Source: Saccharopolyspora erythraea (GTDB taxonomy: Bacteria > Actinomycetota > Actinomycetes > Mycobacteriales > Pseudonocardiaceae). From it: a stretch of DNA of 64,000 bases. Positions 51,604-60,567 of the stretch are shown here, in pieces (the first letter of the stretch is position 1; each line of letters opens with the position of its first letter). Made by a program: the position numbers and the translations under genes. The stretch lies in assembly GCF_018141105.1 (NCBI RefSeq), contig NZ_CP054839.1, positions 3,410,001 through 3,474,000 on the forward strand, read 5' to 3'. The notes under the pieces were generated by a model, which saw only the letters and a program-made list of their open reading frames with translations, had not been told where the DNA came from and did no database searches.

Positions 51604-52878
51604 ATGCCGTCGTGGCGGGTGCGCGATTTTCACGATGACGACCTCGACCAGGCGATCCACATCTGGGACCAGAGCCGAGAGGGTGGAGAGCCGGTGTTCT
51701 CGGCCGCCGAGGTGGTCTCGATCGCTCGGGCCGGTCATCCGGCGATGGTGGCGGTCGTGCAGCAGGACGTGGTCGGCATGGCGGCCGCCAAGGTGGAGGG
51801 CGAGCGCGCCTGGCTGGCGATGTTCGCCCTCGACGCGCGGTGGCGCAACCGCGGCATCGGCAGCGCGCTGCTGGGCGAGCTGGAGAAGAAGCTGCGCGGT
51901 CAGGGTGTGCACCGCATCACGAGCCTGGTGCCCGAGGGTGCGGCCGGGTTCAAGGCGATGGTCAACTCCGGATATCGGCCGCGGACCGACCTGACCTACT
52001 TCGAGAAGGTCGAAGACCTCGACCCCGCCGACTTCGGCGTGCTGGAGGAACTCGGCGGGCAGTTGCTGCCGCCTGGCCGGTGGGACGCTCTGGCCGGGAT
52101 GACGCGGGAGAAGGACGTCATCGAGCGCCGCGTGGTGCTGCCGATCTCCCACTCCGAGCAGGCCGAGCGGCATGGCGTGCTGCCGCCGAAGGCGATCGTG
52201 CTGTTCGGGCCGCCGGGCACCGGCAAGACCAGCTTCGCCAAGGCGATCGCCTCCCGGCTGAACTGGCCGTTCGTCGAGCTGTTCCCGTCCCGGCTGGCCG
52301 GGTCGTCCCCGGACGGGCTGGCGGCCTCGTTGCGCGCGGTGTTCGCCGAGCTCGAGGATCTCGACGACCTGGTGTTGTTCATCGACGAGGTCGAGGAGAT
52401 CGCGGGCATGCGCTCCACGCCCGCGGCCGGGCCGGCGCACGGGGTCACCAACGAGCTGCTCAAGCTCATCCCGGGCTTCCGCGAGCACGACCACCGACTG
52501 CTGGTCTGCGCCACCAACTCGGTCAGCTCGCTGGACTCCGCGTTCCTGCGGCCCGGTCGTTTCGACTACATCATCCCGGTGGGTCCGCCGGATCCACCCG
52601 CCCGCCGCGCGATCTGGTCGCGCTACCTGGGGCCGGCGCGGGACAACGTGGACCTGGATCTGCTGGTGGAGCGCACCGACCTGTTCACCCCGGCCGACAT
52701 CGAGTTCGCGGCTCGCCAGGGCGCCCAGACCGCCTTCGAGCGCGACGTGCTGCACGATGACGGCGCCCTGGCCACGACGCAGGACTACCTGCGGGCCGTC
52801 GCCGACGCCCGGCCGACGCTGACCGCCCAGGCGATCGAGGAGTTCGAGCAGGACATCGAGGACTACACCCGACTCTGA
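51604..52878 (+). CDS. GNAT acetyltransferase fused to an AAA+ ATPase
   Basis: A 424-residue fusion from an ATG with GGGAGG 5 bases upstream. Residues about 1-130 are a complete GNAT domain, with the acetyl-CoA loop in LDARWRNRGIGSALLGELEKK (Arg81-Gly86). Residues about 185-424 are one AAA+ module of the FtsH/Vps4-like kind: Walker A GPPGTGKT (202-209), Walker B VLFIDE (257-262), sensor ATN (303-305), RPGRFD (316-321) and a C-terminal helical lid. A short linker of about 50 residues joins them. No protease or adaptor gene is adjacent. It may acetylate a protein while remodelling it, or sense acetyl-CoA. Function unknown. Confidence 0.85.
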   Translation: MPSWRVRDFHDDDLDQAIHIWDQSREGGEPVFSAAEVVSIARAGHPAMVAVVQQDVVGMAAAKVEGERAWLAMFALDARWRNRGIGSALLGELEKKLRGQGVHRITSLVPEGAAGFKAMVNSGYRPRTDLTYFEKVEDLDPADFGVLEELGGQLLPPGRWDALAGMTREKDVIERRVVLPISHSEQAERHGVLPPKAIVLFGPPGTGKTSFAKAIASRLNWPFVELFPSRLAGSSPDGLAASLRAVFAELEDLDDLVLFIDEVEEIAGMRSTPAAGPAHGVTNELLKLIPGFREHDHRLLVCATNSVSSLDSAFLRPGRFDYIIPVGPPDPPARRAIWSRYLGPARDNVDLDLLVERTDLFTPADIEFAARQGAQTAFERDVLHDDGALATTQDYLRAVADARPTLTAQAIEEFEQDIEDYTRL

Positions 52879-52917
52879 CCAGGGAGCGGGACGGTATGAG
52901 CTACGTGGGCGCGACGA

Positions 52918-53880
52918 CTAGCGACTGAGCAAGCGCTCGAGCCAGGATTCGCGGGCGGCGACGCACGCCCGGCCGACCGCGGATTCCGGTGCGATGTCGT
53001 AGAAACCGTGGAACGCGCCGCCCCAGACATGGAGCTCCGCATCGCCGCCGGCCGCCCAGATCGCGCTCGCGAAGGCGACGGCCTCGTCACGGAAAACCTC
53101 TGCTGCACCGGCATCGATGAACGTCGGTGGAAGCCCGCCGAGGTCGGTCGCCCGAGCCGCCGCCGCATAGGGCGAGACGTCGGCTGTTCCCCGCCGATCG
53201 CCCAGGACCGCCGTCCACGCCGTCAGATTGCTCGTCCGGTCCCAGACGCCGATTCCGTCGTACTGATGCGACGATGCTGTCTCGTTCCGGTCGTCGATCA
53301 TCGGGCACTGGAGCAGTTGGCCGAACAGCTTCGGTCCGTTGCGGTCGCGAGCCAGCAGTGTGGTTCCGGCAGCGAGGCCGCCTCCGCCGCTACCGCCGAA
53401 GATGACCAGGCGGTCGCGGTCGAACAGCAGATCGTCGGCGTGGGCGTCCATCCATTCCAGCCCCGCGTAGCAGTCCTCGACGGGGACGGGGTCGGGGTGC
53501 TCTGGCGCGAGCCGGAACTCGACCGTGACGGCGACGGCGTCAAACTTCATCGCCCAGTCGATCAGCGGATGGACCGAGGAGAACCGGTCGCCCATGACCA
53601 TGCCACCGCCATGGATGTGGTAGATCCCCGGGCCTCGGGTTCGGTGATCCTCGCGCGCGATGACCGATACCGCGATCTCTGCTCCGCCGTAGCCGGTGAC
53701 CGTGTGGTGGACGCACTTGACCGGCCGGTCACCGATCTGTTCCTCGATCCCTGGAAACGGAATCGCGCGGTACTGCTCCAGCTGTTCGGCCGTCATGCCG
53801 ACCGGAACCCGGTCGTCGAGCGCCGTTAGCGCGGCGGCGAGCTCGGGATCGAACGGCGGCCGTGGCATCCCACTTGTCAC
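52918..53880 (-). CDS. HSL-type alpha/beta hydrolase (esterase)
   Basis: 320 residues from a GTG at 53880 with AGGAG 6 bases upstream (an ATG at 53868 is possible). HIHGGGMVMGD carries the HGGG oxyanion motif, FGGSGGGGLAAG the nucleophile Ser in the GxSxG form, and GAFHGFYDIAPES the His. This is the hormone-sensitive-lipase group of carboxyl esterases. It cleaves small esters; the natural substrate is unknown. The gene stands alone between convergent GNAT-AAA+ and the IclR-4 gene upstream in the same direction. Confidence 0.86.
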   Translation of the reverse strand: MTSGMPRPPFDPELAAALTALDDRVPVGMTAEQLEQYRAIPFPGIEEQIGDRPVKCVHHTVTGYGGAEIAVSVIAREDHRTRGPGIYHIHGGGMVMGDRFSSVHPLIDWAMKFDAVAVTVEFRLAPEHPDPVPVEDCYAGLEWMDAHADDLLFDRDRLVIFGGSGGGGLAAGTTLLARDRNGPKLFGQLLQCPMIDDRNETASSHQYDGIGVWDRTSNLTAWTAVLGDRRGTADVSPYAAAARATDLGGLPPTFIDAGAAEVFRDEAVAFASAIWAAGGDAELHVWGGAFHGFYDIAPESAVGRACVAARESWLERLLSR

Positions 53881-53980
53881 TGAATGCTCCTGGAAGTCGA
53901 TGAGACCTGGGCCTCCGCTGGAGTCCTGTCGCGATCCTGGCCAAGAGTGACCGCTGATGCCCTTGGTGCCGGTGTGGCGC

Positions 53981-54775
53981 TCAGCCTGCGGTCGCGTCGC
54001 GCCAGAACAACGCGGTCAGCCGGTCGGCGGTGCTTTGCATCTGCTGGAGGGCCTCGGGGATGCGGGCCCGGCCGAACCGGCTGCGCGGACTGTTGAGGGT
54101 CAGGATGGCCACGAGGGTGCCCGCGCTGTCGCGGATCGGGCGGGACAGCGAGAGGAGCTCGTGCTCGAGCTCGTTGTCGATGATGGCGAAGCCCTGCTCC
54201 CGGACCTGCTCGAGCTCCTTGATGAGGGCCGACCGGTCGGTGATGGTGTACGGGGTGAACGCATCGAGCTTCTCGGGAAGCATCGCGCGCAGCTTCTCGG
54301 GCGGTTGCGAGGCCAGCAGCACCTTGCCCGTGGAGCTGGCGTGCATGGGGTACTGCTCGCCGACCATGTTCCGGGACACGATGCCGACCACGTGGGACCC
54401 GGCGGCCTCGGCGACCAGGTCGAGCCCGTCGTGGGAATTCGGGACGGACAGCGTGACCGACTCGTTGAACTTGTCGGCCAGTTCCTGCAGCAGCGGCTGT
54501 GCATGGGCCACCAGGCCCGTGTACGGGTCGGCGCGCCGGCCGAGCCGGGCGAGTTCCCAGCCGAGGACGTAGTTGGTGTCGATGCGGTCGACGAGTCCGG
54601 CCTGCTCGAGGCTGTAGAGCAGGCGGAAGGCGGTCGGCCTGCTCAGGCCGGTTGCTTTCGCGAGTGTGGTGACGGTGGCTCCGGTGCGCGGCTGGGCGCC
54701 CAGCTCGCGGAGCAGGCGGACGGCCTTCGACACCGACTTGTTGGCCATCGTCGCGTGCTCGGGCTCGTCAGCCAT
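53981..54775 (-). CDS. IclR-family transcriptional regulator (IclR-4)
   Basis: Start at the ATG at 54775 (MADEPEH, 264 residues), with AGGAGG 9 bases upstream. The winged helix is VTTLAKATGLSRPTAFRLLYSLEQAGLVDRIDTNYVLGWELARLGR, and the effector domain has ESVTLSVPNSHDGLDLVAEAAGS and QYPMHASSTGKVLLAS. It differs from IclR-1 to IclR-3. Several GTTCAC-type sites lie in the long gap upstream toward the divergent sugar-porter-type transporter, which it probably regulates together with itself. Confidence 0.87.
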   Translation of the reverse strand: MADEPEHATMANKSVSKAVRLLRELGAQPRTGATVTTLAKATGLSRPTAFRLLYSLEQAGLVDRIDTNYVLGWELARLGRRADPYTGLVAHAQPLLQELADKFNESVTLSVPNSHDGLDLVAEAAGSHVVGIVSRNMVGEQYPMHASSTGKVLLASQPPEKLRAMLPEKLDAFTPYTITDRSALIKELEQVREQGFAIIDNELEHELLSLSRPIRDSAGTLVAILTLNSPRSRFGRARIPEALQQMQSTADRLTALFWRDATAG

Positions 54776-54843
54776 TCCTCTCTGCCTCCTGCCGCCTCGG
54801 AACGCATGAGGGCACCTCGTGCCCCGCATCCAGGCTAACAGGC

Positions 54844-54864
54844 TGCGTTCACTTAGTGGACGCA
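54844..54864. promoter_or_regulatory. IclR-4 type site near TGCGTTCACTTAGTGGACGCA
   Basis: A 21-base inverted repeat (TGCGTTCACT then AGTGGACGCA) with one mismatch, about 70 bases upstream of the IclR-4 start. Confidence 0.55.
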
Positions 54865-54991
54865 GCGGGCGGATGGCAGCTCGAGCCGTTTCCAGTTGGC
54901 TGTTGTCCAGAGGAGCTTGCGGTCCCTCCATGTGGCTGCATGTCGGTCGGCGTTCGTGCCGGTGATGCACAACCCGATACCTGGTGTTTGC

Positions 54992-55011
54992 ATAGTGAAC
55001 GATATGTTCGT
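54992..55011. promoter_or_regulatory. Inverted GAAC/GTTC site
   Basis: ATAGTGAACGATATGTTCGT: GAAC and GTTC around GATAT, sharing the AGTGAAC half-site with the neighbouring sites. Confidence 0.45.
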
Positions 55012-55114
55012 TGCGATCCAGTGTGCAGCGAGGAGGCTAGGCTGTCAATCTTCGTTGTCTCAGAAGAAGTCTTGACGGGTTTGGATGGTCTCTGACACAG
55101 TCTTTGGTCATTAC

Positions 55115-55131
55115 GTTCACATGATGAACGG
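55115..55131. promoter_or_regulatory. Inverted repeat CGTTCACATGATGAACG
   Basis: CGTTCA and TGAACG flank a 5-base centre. About 150 bases upstream of the transporter start. Confidence 0.5.
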
Positions 55132-55277
55132 ATAGATCGAGTTCGGGTACCCGGTACGAGCTTGGTCGTCACCGTGTGGCAGCACGTCTCAAAACACGTC
55201 GCCCGCGGTCGGGGCATGGGGCGCCGTCAGCGTGCGCACCCATACCGCGGGCGCTTCGCCAGGGAGGGAACAAGCTG

Positions 55278-56609
55278 GTGACCAACACCGCAGTTGAGGA
55301 CACCGCGCCCAGATCGGTCGACAGGAAGCGGTTCCTGGTCAGGCTGACCATCGTCGCCTCCGGCGGCATGTTCATCGACGGCTACGTCCTCGGCATCGTC
55401 GGTCCCGTGATCGCCGCGATCACCGCCGACCTGAACATGTCGGTGTACGGGGAGGGGCTGATCGGCGCCGCCGCACTGATCGGCATTTTCGCGGGTGGAC
55501 CGCTCGGCGGCTGGCTGGCGGACAAGCTCGGCCGCAAACCGATGTTCACCGCCGACCTCGCCATATTCGTGGCCGGGTCGGTTCTGCAGTTCTTCGTCGA
55601 CTCGAGCTGGCAGCTGTTCCTCGTGCGGCTGCTGATGGGTGTCGCGATCGGCGCCGAGTACTCCATCGGCTGGCCCCTCATGGCGGAGTTCGCGCCGGCG
55701 CGCCTGCGCGGCAGGTGCATGTCCTTCGCCGAGGTGGCCTGGTACATCGGGTTCGTGGCGGCCTTCGTCGTCGGCTACGTGCTGATGGCGGTCGACACCG
55801 ACTGGCGGGTCATCCTCGGGACGAGCACCCTGCCGGCCGTGCTGCTGTTCCTCGGTCGGCTGGGCGTACCGGAGTCACCGCGCTGGCTGATGAACAAGGG
55901 CCGCGTCGAGGAGGCCCGGCAGATCGCCGACACCTACATCGAGGACGTCGCGGATCGCGCCGACATCACCGGCGAGCAGGAGCGCCAGGGCACGTTCGGC
56001 ATGCTCTTCTCGCCGCAGCACTGGCGCGCCACCGCGTTCATCTCGGTGTTCTGGTTCTGCACCGTGACGCCCTACTTCGCCATCGCGACGTTCTCGGCCA
56101 GCGTGCTGTCGCAGTACGGCCTCGGGGAGGACGGTCTGGCGGGTGCCATCGGGGTCAACGGCGTGGCCCTCGTCGGCGTCGTCGTCTCGTGCCTGCTCAT
56201 CGACCGCATCGGGCGCCGCGCGCTCACCATTCCCCAGCAGTGGGTTTGTGCGGTGGTGCTGGTGGTCATCGGGCTGTGGGCGTCGGCGCCGCCGCTGGTG
56301 GTGCTGGCCTGCTTCCTGATCTTCGCCTTCGCCAACGCCATGTGCACGGCTCTCACGGGCGTCTACCCCGGTGAAGTGCTGCCCACCGAGGTCCGGGGGA
56401 TCGGAACCGGGTTCGCGACGGCGGTCAGCCGTGTGGGTGCCGGCCTGGGAACGTTCCTGTTCCCCTGGTCCATGCAGGAGCTCGGTGCCGGGACCACGAT
56501 GCTCATCGCCGCCGGGGTCTGCGTGGTCGGAGGCGCGGTCTCCCAGGTCCTGGCTCCGGAAACGGTCGGCCGCAACCTGAACGAGATCAGCTCCGCGGGC
56601 ACGCGGTAG
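55278..56609 (+). CDS. MFS transporter, sugar-porter-like
   Basis: Start at the GTG at 55278 with GGAGGG upstream; 443 residues and 12 membrane segments. GGMFIDGYVLGIVGPVI in helix 1, GGWLADKLGRKPMF in loop 2-3, PESPRWLMNKGRVEEARQIADTY in the central loop and PTEVRGIGTGFATAVSRVGAGLGTF in helix 10 are the sugar porter (SP) and related aromatic acid signatures. It imports a sugar, inositol or small acid. It is probably controlled by IclR-4, whose sites lie upstream. A hairpin follows the stop. Confidence 0.86.
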   Translation: MTNTAVEDTAPRSVDRKRFLVRLTIVASGGMFIDGYVLGIVGPVIAAITADLNMSVYGEGLIGAAALIGIFAGGPLGGWLADKLGRKPMFTADLAIFVAGSVLQFFVDSSWQLFLVRLLMGVAIGAEYSIGWPLMAEFAPARLRGRCMSFAEVAWYIGFVAAFVVGYVLMAVDTDWRVILGTSTLPAVLLFLGRLGVPESPRWLMNKGRVEEARQIADTYIEDVADRADITGEQERQGTFGMLFSPQHWRATAFISVFWFCTVTPYFAIATFSASVLSQYGLGEDGLAGAIGVNGVALVGVVVSCLLIDRIGRRALTIPQQWVCAVVLVVIGLWASAPPLVVLACFLIFAFANAMCTALTGVYPGEVLPTEVRGIGTGFATAVSRVGAGLGTFLFPWSMQELGAGTTMLIAAGVCVVGGAVSQVLAPETVGRNLNEISSAGTR

Positions 56610-56620
56610 CGGTTGTCGAG

Positions 56621-56661
56621 CGACGGCACCCGAGGAGGCTTTGGCAACTCGGGTGCCGTCG
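56621..56661. terminator. Hairpin terminator
   Basis: A perfect 14-bp stem (56621-56634 with 56648-56661) around a 13-base loop separates the convergent transporter and ACC deaminase genes. Confidence 0.75.
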
Positions 56662-56687
56662 TCCGACGTTCAGTCGACGGGTTGCGT

Positions 56688-57698
56688 CTACCCGAACAGG
56701 GCGCTGTAGCCGTTCAGCGCCGGCTGCCCGCCGAGGTGGGCGTACAGCACCTTGGCGTCCTTGGCGATCTCGCCCCGGGTGACCAGGTCGATGAGGCCCG
56801 CCATGGACTTGCCCTCGTACACCGGGTCGGTGACCATGCCCTCGGTCCGCGCCGCGAGTCGCATCGCGTCCAGTGTGGACTCGTCCGGGATGCCGTAGAT
56901 GCCCGCGTGGTACCGCTCGTCGAGCAGGATCTCGTCGTCGGCCAGCTCGCGGCCGGGCTCGAGGAGCGACACGGTGTTGCGGGCGATCCGCGCGACCTGG
57001 TTCCAGGTCTCCTTCGGCTTGGCCGAGGCGTCGATGCCGAGGACCCGCCGCGGCTGCCCGTCCAGCGCGGCGAACCCGGCGATCATGCCGGCCTGGGTGC
57101 TGCCGGTCACCGAGCACACCACGATGGTGTCGAAGAAGACCCCGAGCTGCCTTTCCTGCTCCGCCACCTCCAACGCCCAGTTCGCGAAGCCCAGGCCGCC
57201 GAGCCGGTGGTCCGAGGCGCCGGCCGGGATCGCGTAGGGCTTGCCGCCCGCCGCCTCGATCTCCGCGATCGCCTGCTCCCAGCTCTCCTTGAACCCGATG
57301 CCGAACCCGGCCTGCACCAGTCGCACGTCCGCTCCGGCGAGCCGGGAGACCAGGATGTTGCCGACCTTGTCGTAGACCGCGTCCGGCCAGTCGACCCAGC
57401 TCTCCTGGATCAGCACGCACTTGAGCCCCGCCCTGGCCGCGACCGCCGCGACCTGGCGCGTGTGGTTGGACTGCACGCCGCCGATCGACACGAGGGTGTC
57501 GCAGCCCTGGGCCAGGGCATCGGCCACGAGGTACTCCAGCTTGCGGGTCTTGTTGCCGCCGTAGGCGATGCCGGAGTTGCAGTCCTCGCGCTTGGCCCAG
57601 ATCTCGGCGCCGCCCAGGTGCGCGGTCAGCCGGTCCAGCCGGTGCACCGGCGACGGGCCGAACAGCAGCGGAAAGCGGTCGAAGTCATCGAGTGACAA
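56688..57698 (-). CDS. acdS: 1-aminocyclopropane-1-carboxylate (ACC) deaminase
   Basis: A 336-residue PLP enzyme of the tryptophan-synthase-beta fold. PLP lysine in [13 protein letters not shown] (about Lys50), nucleophile Ser in [15 protein letters not shown] (about Ser77), Tyr in [12 protein letters not shown] and the pair VYEGKSM plus [18 protein letters not shown]. The Glu after Tyr and the Leu of YAHLGG separate true ACC deaminase from D-cysteine desulfhydrases. It opens the cyclopropane ring of ACC to 2-oxobutyrate and ammonia. It starts with TTG at 57698; GGAGG 6 bases upstream supports this. The transporter gene is 13 bases upstream in the same direction. Confidence 0.93.
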   Translation of the reverse strand: MSLDDFDRFPLLFGPSPVHRLDRLTAHLGGAEIWAKREDCNSGIAYGGNKTRKLEYLVADALAQGCDTLVSIGGVQSNHTRQVAAVAARAGLKCVLIQESWVDWPDAVYDKVGNILVSRLAGADVRLVQAGFGIGFKESWEQAIAEIEAAGGKPYAIPAGASDHRLGGLGFANWALEVAEQERQLGVFFDTIVVCSVTGSTQAGMIAGFAALDGQPRRVLGIDASAKPKETWNQVARIARNTVSLLEPGRELADDEILLDERYHAGIYGIPDESTLDAMRLAARTEGMVTDPVYEGKSMAGLIDLVTRGEIAKDAKVLYAHLGGQPALNGYSALFG

Positions 57699-57711
57699 GG
57701 TGATCCTCCGA

Positions 57712-58986
57712 TCAGGGAATGTGGAGCCTGCGGCGTGCGAACACGACGCTGACCAGGCTCAGCACGGCCAGCAACATCAGGTAGAAGGTCAGCGAGAGCT
57801 TGCTGCCCGTCGCGTCGACGAGCCAGACGATGACCAGCGGTGTGGTGCCTCCGAAGGTCATCACGCCGATGTTGTAGCTCACCGCCATCCCGGTGGCGCG
57901 GCTGGTGACCGGGAACAGCTCCGCCATCATCGCGGGCAGCGGAGCGAAGTAGCCGGCCTTGAGCACACCGACCAGGAACATCACGACGAGGATCACCGCG
58001 AAGCCCGGGCTTGCGATCAGGAACGCGAAGCTCGGGTACACCAGCGCGAGGATCAGCGCCGCGAAGATCAGCATGATCCGGGTGCGTCCGAACCGGTCCG
58101 ACAGGTGACCCACCAGGGGAGTCAGCCCGGTCAGCACGATCCCGGTGACCAGGGTGGACGCGAATCCGGTCGACGCGGGCAGGCCCAGTTCCTTCACCGC
58201 GAAAGTGGGCATGTAGGTGATGAGGTAGCTGATCGCGGTGGACACCGCGAGCGCGCCCATCGCCACGAGCATGCGGCCCTTCTGGGAGCGGAACGTCTCC
58301 TGCACGGGCGCGCGCTCCAGGTCCGCGGTCTTGACGAACTCACCGGCCTCGCCGACGTAGCGCCGGATGTAGTAGCCGACCGGGCCGATCAGCAGACCGA
58401 AGACGAACGGGATGCGCCAGCCCCACGACTCCAGCTGCGCGTCGGACAGCGTGGCGGTCAGCACCGTGCCGAACGCCGACGCGAGCAGCGTCGCGAGTCC
58501 CTGGCTCGCGAACTGCCAGCTCGCCATGAAACCGCGCTTCTCGGGTGCGTGCTCGACGAGGAACGCGGTGGCGCTGCCGAACTCCCCGCCCGCGGAGAAG
58601 CCCTGGACCAGCCGGGCGAGCAGGATCGCGATCGGCGCGACGAGCCCGATCTGCGCGTACGGCGGCATGATCGCGATGACCAGCGTCGCGGCCATCATGA
58701 GCCGGATCGACAGCATCAGAGCGCTCTTGCGCCCGGCCCGGTCGGCATACGCTCCGAGCACGAGTGCCCCGATTGGACGGACCACATAGGACACCGCGAA
58801 CGTGCCGAGCGTCAGCACGAGCGACACGGTCTCGTCGCTGGCGGGGAAGAACAGCTTCGAGATCGTCGCGGCGAAGAAGCCGTAGACGAGGATGTCGAAC
58901 CATTCCAGCGCGTTCCCGATCGACGCCGCGACGATGACGCGGCGCACCTTCACCGGTGCTTCGGGGGAGGCTGTCTGCGCGGTCAC
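57712..58986 (-). CDS. MFS transporter, MHS family (MHS-3)
   Basis: 424 residues from a GTG at 58986 whose bases overlap the peptidase stop (GTGA). [43 protein letters not shown] and [28 protein letters not shown] are MHS motifs; 12 membrane segments. It sits between a peptidase and ACC deaminase in one operon, so it most likely imports ACC or a compound from which the peptidase releases ACC. Confidence 0.88.
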   Translation of the reverse strand: MTAQTASPEAPVKVRRVIVAASIGNALEWFDILVYGFFAATISKLFFPASDETVSLVLTLGTFAVSYVVRPIGALVLGAYADRAGRKSALMLSIRLMMAATLVIAIMPPYAQIGLVAPIAILLARLVQGFSAGGEFGSATAFLVEHAPEKRGFMASWQFASQGLATLLASAFGTVLTATLSDAQLESWGWRIPFVFGLLIGPVGYYIRRYVGEAGEFVKTADLERAPVQETFRSQKGRMLVAMGALAVSTAISYLITYMPTFAVKELGLPASTGFASTLVTGIVLTGLTPLVGHLSDRFGRTRIMLIFAALILALVYPSFAFLIASPGFAVILVVMFLVGVLKAGYFAPLPAMMAELFPVTSRATGMAVSYNIGVMTFGGTTPLVIVWLVDATGSKLSLTFYLMLLAVLSLVSVVFARRRLHIP

Positions 58987-60374
58987 GGGTGACTCCTCAC
59001 GGGAGAGTCCTCGCCGAGGTCCCAGAACAGGCCGGCCATGATGCGCAGGCCCTCGCGTGCCACGGGGGCCAGCAAGTGCTCGTCCGGGGCGTGCTGGGCG
59101 CAGGCGGGGTAGGAGTGCGGGATCCAGAGCGTGCACAACCCGAGCTCGTCGGCGAAGGCGTCGTTGGGAATGCTGCCGCCGAGGTTGGGCAGCAGCGCGG
59201 GTTGCGCGCCGGTGGTGCGGCTGATCGAGCCGAGCGCCCAGCGCACCCAGGGGTCGTCCGGGTCCGACCGGGTCGGCGGCATGGTCGGGCCGACCTCGAC
59301 GTCGACCATGGCGAATCCGTGCTCGTCCAGGTGCTCGCGGAGGATGACGGCGAGCTTGTCCACCTCGGTGCCGACCACGGACCGGAGCTGGCAGTGCGCG
59401 TGTGCGCTGCCGGGAATGGCGTTGACCGGGTTGTCCGGGTTGCCCGCGGCGAGCGAGAGGACCTCGAGGGTGTTCCAGCCGACGAGTCGCTCGGCCGGGG
59501 TGAGACCGGGTTCGCCCCAGCCTTCGTCCACGGGCGGATCGTCCGGTCCGCCGCCGACCGCGATGTCGCGCAGGGCGTCCCGGACGTTGGCGGGGATCTC
59601 CTGCGGCCGCAGACCGGGGAGGAGGATTCGGCCCCGCGCGTCGACGAGGGTGGCGAGCGCGCCGGCCAGCACCGTCGCCGGGTTGCGCAGCAGGCCGCCC
59701 CAGTTGCCGGAGTGGTGGGCGCCCGCGCGCAGGTCGACCCGCAGGGTGAACGGGGTGGAGCCGCGTGAACCGAGGAACAGCGTGGGCCGCTCGGCGGCCA
59801 CGCGCGGCCCGTCGGAGGCGATCAGCACGTCGGCGGCGAGCTCGTCGCGCAACTGGGCGCAGACCGTGCGCAGGCCCGGCGAGCCGGACTCCTCCCCGGT
59901 CTCCACCAGCACCTTGAGGTTGAAGCCGAGCCGGCCGCGCACGCGGAGCACCTGCTCCAGCGCCGCGAAGTTGATGGTGTGCTGGCCCTTGTTGTCGGCG
60001 GTGCCGCGGCCGTACCAGCGGTCGCCCTCGACCACGACCTGCCACGGATCGAGGCCGTGCCGCCACCGCCGCGGCTCGCCGAGGACGACGTCGCCGTGGC
60101 CGTAGACGAGCACCGTGGGCAGCTCGTCGCCCTCGTGCCGGTTCGCCACGAGCAGCGGGTAGTCGCCCGCGGGGTTGTCGACGACGCGCGCGGTGCAGCC
60201 CAGCCGGCCGGTGAGCGCCGGGGCCAGCTCGTCGGTGAGGTAGGAACGCAGTGACCGCGCCCGCGCCCGGTCCTGGCTTTCGGTCGCGAACGCGATCCGG
60301 CGGCCGAGTTCGGTGAGGAATTCCCCGGAATCGAAGTATTCCGCGGCACGCTCTACAACGGCAGCACGGTTCAT
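58983..60374 (-). CDS. M20-family metallopeptidase, intact
   Basis: The 463-residue protein has a full dizinc site: YGHGDVV (His93, Asp95), GTADNKGQH (Asp127), ETGEESGSPG (Glu161, Glu162) and a late CAQHAPDEHLL His, with a lid domain (HHSGNWGGLLRNP) in between. The layout is that of CPG2/dipeptidase-like M20 enzymes, which cut amide or peptide bonds at a free C-terminal carboxylate. It is first in an operon with MHS-3 and ACC deaminase. ATG at 60374 with GAGGA upstream. A plausible substrate is a conjugate such as malonyl-ACC or gamma-glutamyl-ACC. Confidence 0.87.
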   Translation of the reverse strand: MNRAAVVERAAEYFDSGEFLTELGRRIAFATESQDRARARSLRSYLTDELAPALTGRLGCTARVVDNPAGDYPLLVANRHEGDELPTVLVYGHGDVVLGEPRRWRHGLDPWQVVVEGDRWYGRGTADNKGQHTINFAALEQVLRVRGRLGFNLKVLVETGEESGSPGLRTVCAQLRDELAADVLIASDGPRVAAERPTLFLGSRGSTPFTLRVDLRAGAHHSGNWGGLLRNPATVLAGALATLVDARGRILLPGLRPQEIPANVRDALRDIAVGGGPDDPPVDEGWGEPGLTPAERLVGWNTLEVLSLAAGNPDNPVNAIPGSAHAHCQLRSVVGTEVDKLAVILREHLDEHGFAMVDVEVGPTMPPTRSDPDDPWVRWALGSISRTTGAQPALLPNLGGSIPNDAFADELGLCTLWIPHSYPACAQHAPDEHLLAPVAREGLRIMAGLFWDLGEDSPVRSHP

Positions 60375-60400
60375 TATTTCCTCTTAACATCGAGAACGTG

Positions 60401-60415
60401 CGAATTTGCAATTCG
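60401..60415. promoter_or_regulatory. Palindrome CGAATTTGCAATTCG, LysR-type site
   Basis: CGAATT and AATTCG around TGC, 26 bases upstream of the peptidase start in the region shared with the divergent LysR gene. Confidence 0.55.
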
Positions 60416-60567
60416 GCCGGCCGGGTGCGTCGAGTTTATGGATCGGTGACGGAAGGCACAACTACACGTTTTCGAAGGGTGTATTGCCCTGGCGGCAACG
60501 GCTGCGGCCACCCGCTCGCCGCCACCACGCCCAGCGGCGGCGCTTCGCGCGGCAGTACATTCCCAGG

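Larger units (their letters stand above)
54776..55277. other. Long regulatory intergenic region between IclR-4 and MFS transporter
   Basis: About 500 bases without a gene. It is less GC-rich than its surroundings and holds three inverted-repeat sites, listed separately. This length and number of sites suggest control of both divergent genes. Confidence 0.65.

Noticed and set aside
57568-58992. Plus-strand frame opposite the MHS-3 transporter
   Set aside because: Same polar antisense composition; the minus strand shows 12 membrane segments with family motifs.
57712-60411. One long minus-strand frame joining peptidase-region sequence and the transporter
   Set aside because: The upstream part is a shifted reading of the peptidase gene; the true transporter start is the GTG at 58986 and the peptidase uses the other frame.
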